Assembly (NCBI GenBank): GCA_030562195.1
Contig: JAUJPP010000003.1
Span: 29,270,602 to 29,334,601, forward strand
From: Nipponacmea schrenckii
Lineage: Eukaryota > Mollusca > Gastropoda > Lottiidae
Direction of reading: 5' to 3'
DNA length: 64,000 nucleotides
Positions within the stretch are counted from its first letter, which is position 1. Each line of letters opens with the position of its first letter. Position numbers and translations under genes: made by a program. Below, piece by piece: positions 58,253 through 64,000 of this stretch. Below the pieces are notes generated by a model that ran no database searches, was not told the DNA's origin, and saw only the letters and a list, made by a program, of their open reading frames with translations.

Positions 58253-58789
58253 GTGCAGGCCGTGTCTATTGCGGAATAAATTATATGGGCCGCCGAGTGC
58301 GTAAAAAGACAAGACTGGAGTAATTGTTTGTAATGTAGACTGGACCAGTCTCTTCTACTTATGATTGAAAACTAGATTTTACATTTCGATTTATATGAAA
58401 ATAATAATTTTTACTAAACCTATAACCAGAGACTGGAAAAATTGCGAATTTCACAATAAAATGGGCGTTCGTGCCATGTTTCTCGTCCTACCTTATTTGG
58501 AATGATTGTCAGTTATCGAGTAATATTGAAAACCTATAGACACATTTGCGGTTCTACTTATATTACATACTATTGTGGTTACTGACTTAAATGGATTGTA
58601 GGTGAAACTCATAATTCGTCATTTTTTTAAAAACTGTGTTCTAAGTGTGACATACGTAAATGTACTCATTTGCGGTATTCCCCCTGCTTTATTTACAAAC
58701 ATGATGACGTCATTAGGAAATCCCTGTAGCCTACCCTGCTCACCTAACGGTATTTCTTTTGGGAATTGAAGTTCATGGGTGTAAGAATG

Positions 58790-59278
58790 ATAAATAAATA
58801 GGCATTTGAAAGTTGAATTAAAGCAGATCGTCCTACTGTATTATTTATATTTGATTGCAAACCAAGTAGCTCCACCCCTTGTGGCCCTAATATTGGAAAA
58901 TGGGAATCGGAGTCTCTAACCACCGGCACTCTTGAGTCGGACGACCTTTACCATGGCATACAATACCAAAACTATGCCCGCCTGCTGAGACTGGGAGTGA
59001 AAATTTGCACGTTTGGCGTGCCATATATTATGTCCGCGGTCACCACTGGCCACCGAGAGATGGCGAATGTTGTCGACCTACTAATAGCAGTACTATGCGA
59101 GTTGCTCGTCGGGGAGCAGGCTAATGCTTCGTCTGTACACATCATTGGGCCAGGTTCGTCGCCTTTTGCCTGTTATTTATGCTAGTATGTTATTCACATA
59201 GGTATCTAGTTCTCGACATCATTTAAACCAGAGGACTGCTTTTTTAAAAAAAAAAACTGCGGATTATAGCCACGGCGT
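58790..59278 (-). repeat. Right inverted repeat of the OTU-bearing unit
   Basis: Inverted partner of the left repeat, with substitutions and indels of up to tens of bases, so the two arms have been separate for some time. Confidence 0.7.
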
Positions 59279-59394
59279 AGAGGCCTGCTTTTGACAAATC
59301 GGCGGATAATCCGCGGAATCTGCGGATTAAGTGTCACGACATTAATAAAAGACGGATTCTGCAGATTAATAAAATTAACGCCGGTTATTACCAC
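59279..59394. other. Outer flank with ATCCGCGGA-type repeats
   Basis: Contains further GCGGATTA and ATCCGCGGAATC motifs like the tip of the neighbouring inverted repeat; perhaps part of its true end. Confidence 0.4.
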
Positions 59395-60253
59395 TGGATC
59401 AAAGCTTATACTTACCATTTAAATATTTTGAAATATCTTAGTCCAATCAATGTAGAATTATAGTGTCTCATATGGAACGCCGTAACTGCCTTCTGTTAGT
59501 ATTTTTGCAGTATCAGCATCTTTTTGTATTATCAGCATCATCTTTTCGTATTATCATCTTTTCGTATTATCATCTTTTTGTATTATATGCATCATCTTTT
59601 TACAGTATCAGCATCTTTTTGTATTATCAGCATCATCTTTTCGTATTATCATCTTTTCGTATTATCATCTTTTAGCATTATTAGCATCATCTTTTTGCAG
59701 TATCAGCATCTTTTTGTATTATCAGCATCATCTTTTCGTATTATCATCTTTTTGTATTATCATCTTTTTGCATTATCAGCATCATCTTTTTGTATTATCA
59801 TCTTTTTGTATTATTAGCATCATCTTTTTGTTTTATCATCTTTTTGTATGATCATCTTTTCTTATATACTTAAATATTCTGAAATCTCTCTTCAATCAAT
59901 GTAGAATTATAGTGTCTCAGTCCAGTGTTAAGTAGTTAACAAGTTATTATACTGGATCAAAACTTATATTTACCATTTAAATATTTTGAAATAACTCAGT
60001 CCAATCATTGTAGAATTATATTGTTTCAGTCCAGTGTTAAATAGTTAACAAGTTATTACAACTGGACCAAAACTTATACTTACCATTTAAATATTTTGAA
60101 ATATCTTAGTCCAATCACTGTAGAATTATAGTTTTTCAGTCCAGTATTCATTAGTTACAACTGGATCAAATCTTATACTTACCATTTAAATATTTTGAAA
60201 TATCTTAGTTCAATCGTTGTAGAATTATAGTGTCTCAGTAAAGTATTAAATAG
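59395..60253. repeat. 115-bp tandem repeat interrupted by a minisatellite
   Basis: The unit has ACTTACCATTTAAATATTTT, GAAATATCTTAGTCCAATCA, TGTAGAATTATAGTGTCTCA and AGTTAACAAGTTATTA. One copy begins at 59395 and four more lie at 59865-60250. The block 59505-59860 between them is a minisatellite of CATCTTTTTGTATTATCAG type, so the simple repeat grew inside the longer one. Confidence 0.85.
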
Positions 60254-60530
60254 TGTGGGGGGTTTCCAAACTTGACCCGCTGACTGGATGGTTCGTAGAA
60301 AGGCTATTATTGATCCACTTGACTTGACTTTATTAGACCGACAAAATATCTGAATACTTTTCATTGACAATGACAACATCCGAACAAAAAAAAAAGAAGA
60401 AGCAACTCTGTTTGAAGCGAGTAGAACTGTTTGACGCGAGCACTAAAGCCAGGTAACTCTGCAACGAATGAACCGCTCAACAGACCACAACACTGTGACC
60501 ATGTGAGTTTTGCATGACATCTCACCGACA
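60254..60530 (-). repeat. 3' LTR of the BEL/Pao element
   Basis: It starts TGTCGGTGAGATGTC at 60530 (minus) and ends CCCCCACA at 60254. It contains an AATAAA signal (60328-60333). It aligns with 22072-22337. It inserted at the edge of the 115-bp tandem repeat. Confidence 0.85.
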
Positions 60531-60730
60531 CTCCCCCCTGATGACCTGGTTGAAAATAGACTGGTCATCACATATAAAAAGGCTTTACAATAATACATTA
60601 GAATGTTCTTGAAGTTAACACCATGTGTTTACGCTAGCTGACTGATGAATTAAAATGTCTCCAATACTGAAAGTCCGTTTTGACACAATGAAATTAAAAT
60701 CTGACACGTAAGATATAAAGTCTCTGACAC

Positions 60731-62071
60731 TCATGGCCTAAGTTGTTTGATCCAATCCTTTCTTCTTCTATCGGACTCTTGTTCTGCTACTCTCCTTGGA
60801 CGTTGATTATTTGAACTGGGATTGGGAAGTTGTGGACTGGAATCTTCTGATCTTGGTTCACTCTTTGAAACAGTGACTGCCTCGACTGACTCCTTTTGAT
60901 CTGATATAGACATCTCCAGAGGATAAAGTTTTTGAACTGGTCTTTGAATGATACTGACTTTACCATTCTCTGATTGAACTCTTAACTTGACAGCTTGAAT
61001 CTTCTTGTCAGTCCCTTGAAGGAATTCTGTGACTCTGCCAATTTTCCAACGACTTCTTGGCAAATTCTCGTGATGTATTATGACAACATCTCCTTTTGAT
61101 ATGACAGGACCAGACCTTATTTTGGCAGCATACCTATTTCTTTACTCTAACAGATATTCTGACGACCATCTTCTCCAAAAATGTTCCATAACTTGATTCA
61201 TATATCTAACTCTTTTACTGAGTGCTTCTTGACTGACATTCTGGATTTCAAATTCTTGAACTGAGTTTTCAGGATTATTGAGAATTCTGCGACCATAAAT
61301 TAAGTGACTAGGAGTAAGTGGTTCTTCTACATCTTCAGTTGAGATATACGAAATAGGTCTTGAATTCAATACCGACTCTATGTCGACTATTAAAGTGACC
61401 AATTCATCATAGCTCAATCTTGATCCACCAATAGTTTTCTTCAAACATCTTTTTGCTGACTGAATCAACCTCTCGAATATACCACTCCACCAGGGTGCTT
61501 TTTCGATGTTAAATGACCATACTGCTCTATCTTGCAAAGTCTTGGCTGCAGCTTTGAATGTTTTACCATTATCTGATACAACTCTAGTTGGATAACCTCT
61601 TCTGGCTGTAACTCTCTGGAAACATCTTAAATGATGAAGTTAACATGTCTGGGATGATCTCTAAATGAACTGCTCTGGTTACACAGCATGTGAAGAGACA
61701 TAACCAAACCTTTTTGACTTCTGTTGTACCATCTTTAACATACAATGGACCTGCAAAATCGACGCCGACAAAATTGAAAGGATTTGAAGGTTGAACTCTG
61801 AAATCTGGTAGATGAGGTGTATTTGGTGGTTGATAAGGATGACCTTCATACCTCCTACATGTGGTGCATTGATGTATAAGTTTTCTAACATACTGTCTTC
61901 CTCTGATGATTCAGTACTTCGAACGTAATTCTGTGTTTCCTTTACTCCATTATGCATTACCTTACAATGACAGTTGATAACGACCAGGCTTGTAAAGTAA
62001 TGAGTTGAATCTAGAAGTATAGGAAATTTGAATTGACAGGAAGTTGTGAATTTCCTGAACGACCCTTGCAT
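60731..62071 (-). pseudogene. BEL/Pao integrase and pol C-terminus
   Basis: The core Asp in VDFAG lies near 61760, the second Asp region (SDNGKTF) near 61560 and the core Glu in SGIFERLIQSAKRC near 61465. Next comes ESVLNSRPISY and the family's C-terminal region (SRWKIGRVTEF near 61040, then a basic Ser/Pro-rich tail ending RRKDWIKQLRP). Frame changes near 61640 and 61140 interrupt it. Integrase inserts the cDNA into the chromosome in intact copies. Confidence 0.8.
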
Positions 62072-62092
62072 CGATGAATTCTTTGGGAGTCT

Positions 62093-63000
62093 TCATATAC
62101 CTCTAATTGACATTTCATTCACTTGAAATTCTGATTCTTGACTAAGTGACTTTGAACATTTTTTTATCCATGCTGTTTCTGCTTCGTTGACATATACATA
62201 AAATGACCCCTTGACCTTGACTCCATCATTGACTCTTGATTTCAAAATGACGATGAACTTTTTGACGTATGCAGTAACTCTTATCAGACGATTAAGATTA
62301 CTATCATTCTGACCATTGATTACATTGTTGATTCCATTATCTTCCAGTGTGACCAACATGACTGAAACTGATTGACCATTTTGATAAGTTTCTCTGTTCT
62401 TGACTTTAATTTCGACCAAACATTCTTCTGGTAAACCATTTTCGACCATAGGGTTTAAGTTGGATTCTTCTAAGTGAATTAACCATTTATCCATAAGGAG
62501 TTGCTTGTAAATTCTGATGGGTCCATTCCTCTTGAAGGAATATCTACTGGCTTATCCAATCCAGAACAGTGATGAAAGGAGTTGTCTGGTACTAAGATTC
62601 TGATTTCATCAACTCGATTCTAAATCAACTGTTTCCTTTCTTCATCTTCTTGACTAATCCAAAAGTAGGCGACTTTGGAATCTGTCCATCAGTAAATACC
62701 ATAATAAGTTCATATTCTAACGCTTTCTTGATTGAATTGACCAATCTAGCTAGGATAAGTGCTGGTAAAAGTTCCGATCTTGGTATCGTTTGGCTGTTAA
62801 TTGGAGCTATTCAAATTTTAGTTGACAGGAATTTTACATATGACGATGATGTAATGACAATCTTCAAATAGACGACGACACCATAAGCTTTGGCTGAGGC
62901 TTCACAAAACCCATGTAATTGACATGCTATAATCTCCTCTTCCATATTGTTGAAATAACATCGTGGGACATATATTGGCTTCATTTAATAAGCTGAGTAA
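62093..63000 (-). pseudogene. BEL/Pao linker and RNase H region
   Basis: 62093-62494 is an open frame (WLIHLEESNLNPMVENG) joining RNase H to integrase, absent in the plus-strand copy. 62560-62990 corresponds to the RNase H region, with several stops. Confidence 0.65.
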
Positions 63001-64000
63001 ATTAAATTTCTCCATTTTGATAGTAGTTCTCCTGACAGCGGTTCATCCCATTCGAAATTATTTCTGCATATGTCTTGGAAAAGTAACTTGAATTGGACGA
63101 TGAATGATGATAGAAAGCCCAAGGGATCATAAAATCTTGACAAAACACTATCTACCAAACTTTTAGTTGGAACAATATCTTTGGCTACTTCAAATACTTC
63201 TGACAATGATAATCTGATCTTGAACAAAGTTCCATTTTACTCCCAAAATCTTATGACATTCTGATGATGTTGAGTGACCTAATATAAATTTGTGATTCAT
63301 CTTCTTCTTGAAGTGGATAGTCTTTAGAAGTTGATGATGAAAATTCAGTTGGGTTGACCTTTAATTCATTTGACTTGATCTTCTCGCGTAGTTCTGACGA
63401 GTTTGTGACAAAATTTTCTCAAATTGAATCCTCCAGTAGCAAATTTTGACTTCGATTCTTCATAAAGTTTATAAGATTCTTCAACGTTATTGGCTCCGGT
63501 GCTTAAATCATCAACGTAGATTGACCTGAGTATATTTTTGACCAATTCTGGATTCATTTCGGTATACTGCTCTATGTGGTGCTTGACTGTAACGTTGAGA
63601 AGGAAAGGACTTGACGTAACACCAAACATGACTCTGTTAAATCTGTATACTGATATTTGTGGATTTTGATCTTCAGGGTTTTCGTACCATCAGAACCTCA
63701 GGACATCGCGTTCTTGTTCTGCAACGGATACCATTAAGAACGCCTTTTCTATATCTCCAGCTAAGGCTATGTTATGAACTCTGAACCTCAAGATGATGGG
63801 TTTTATCCCTTCTAATGACAGGATGATGTGCTATATAATGTATTTTGCCGACTTTCCCTTGATTATGATCTTCAACCTTTTCGACTATATTCTTCTCCAG
63901 TTGTTCCTTCATAACTTTTTGGTATTCTTCTAATAGATCTGGACTTCTTCTTAGCTTCCTCATCAACCCATTCAATCGTTGAAGGCATAACTCAAAATTA
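63001..64000 (-). pseudogene. BEL/Pao reverse transcriptase, partial
   Basis: Shows FYDPLGFLSSFIVQ near 63100, the catalytic YVDD near 63515, FGVTSSPFLL near 63610 and LMRKLRRSPDLLEEYQ near 63930. Frames switch near 63230, 63400, 63640 and 63780. The element continues beyond 64000. Confidence 0.8.

Larger units (their letters stand above)
53147..59278 (-). mobile_element. 6.1-kb unit with long inverted repeats enclosing an OTU-domain gene
   Basis: The left flank 53147 to about 53560 (weaker to about 53760) is matched in inverted orientation by about 58860-59278. Shared landmarks are ACGCCGTG at the tips, AATCCGC, AAGCAGTCCT, CATAGGTATC, ATCATTGGGCCAGGTTCG, CATATATTATGTCCG, GTCTCTAACC and CCGGCACTCT. 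Between them lies one multi-exon minus-strand gene. It sits at a break in a satellite array, as an insertion would. Target duplications are not obvious and the outer limit on the right is uncertain because ATCCGCGGA-type repeats continue to 59330. No transposase is recognised, so it may be non-autonomous or of an unknown type. Confidence 0.6.
60254..64000 (-). mobile_element. BEL/Pao LTR retrotransposon, 3' half, running off the window
   Basis: On the minus strand it reads reverse transcriptase, RNase H, linker, integrase, pol C-terminus, a polypurine tract (AGGGGGGAG, 60531-60539 region) and the 3' LTR (60254-60530). It is the same family as the plus-strand copy at 22072-26789, with near-identical RT segments, and lacks that copy's deletion between RNase H and integrase. 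Several frame changes are present, so it is inactive as it stands, but it is the better-preserved copy. Confidence 0.87.

Noticed and set aside
59463..59817. Open frames rich in Tyr, Phe, Ile and His
   Set aside because: They are translations of the CATCTTTTTGTATTATCAG minisatellite.

Overview
The window looks like one AT-rich, repeat-laden stretch of an invertebrate animal genome. The closest fit is a mollusc or another lophotrochozoan. That is an inference from spliced genes, a SUEL/rhamnose-binding-lectin-type receptor exon, BEL/Pao and L1/Tx1-type retroelements, tRNA-derived SINE-like repeats and interspersed satellite arrays. Nothing bacterial or organellar was seen. Two 500-base N gaps (9256-9755 and 27247-27746) mark scaffold joins, so order and orientation across them rest on the assembly.

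The host-gene content is a small cluster of paralogous single-pass membrane receptors. Copy A (minus strand, window start to at least 9236) and copy B (minus strand, 49450-52244) share Ser/Thr-rich stalk micro-exons, a transmembrane exon and a cytoplasmic exon full of tyrosine motifs of the form Y-(D/N/H)-H-(I/V). Copy C (plus strand, 27747-29229) shows a galactose/rhamnose-binding-lectin-like exon, a Ser/Thr stalk, a transmembrane exon and a tail with a canonical ITAM spacing plus a YxxM motif. They look like lectin-type signalling receptors, perhaps in recognition or phagocytosis; the function is inferred.

Nearly everything else is mobile or repetitive DNA, often nested. From left to right: a palindromic DNA transposon (572-8079) in an intron of copy A, with an apparently intact L1-like LINE (1321-6938) inside it; tandem repeats and satellite (10-12.7 kb); a candidate DNA transposon (about 13.2-19.35 kb) carrying a spliced transposase-like gene, itself interrupted by a pogo-like element (14211-17016); three BEL/Pao pieces (19.5-26.8 kb) ended by a 385-bp MITE; receptor copy C; a 749-bp tandem duplication; a Tx1-like LINE (32.06-36.5 kb); a chimeric LINE remnant (37-39.5 kb); a head-to-head pair of satellite arrays (41.1-45.9 kb), one carrying four tandem tRNA-like SINE units; an eroded LINE (46.2-49 kb); receptor copy B; another satellite array; a roughly 6.1-kb inverted-repeat-flanked unit (53147-59278) containing a spliced OTU-protease-like gene; and a minus-strand BEL/Pao element running off the end.

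The items most worth follow-up are the lectin/ITAM-like receptor cluster, the OTU-domain gene inside long terminal inverted repeats, the uncharacterised transposase-like element with a nested pogo element, and the palindromic element whose insertion site is defined exactly by the uninterrupted intron of the paralogue. Exon boundaries were read by eye and no database search was run.
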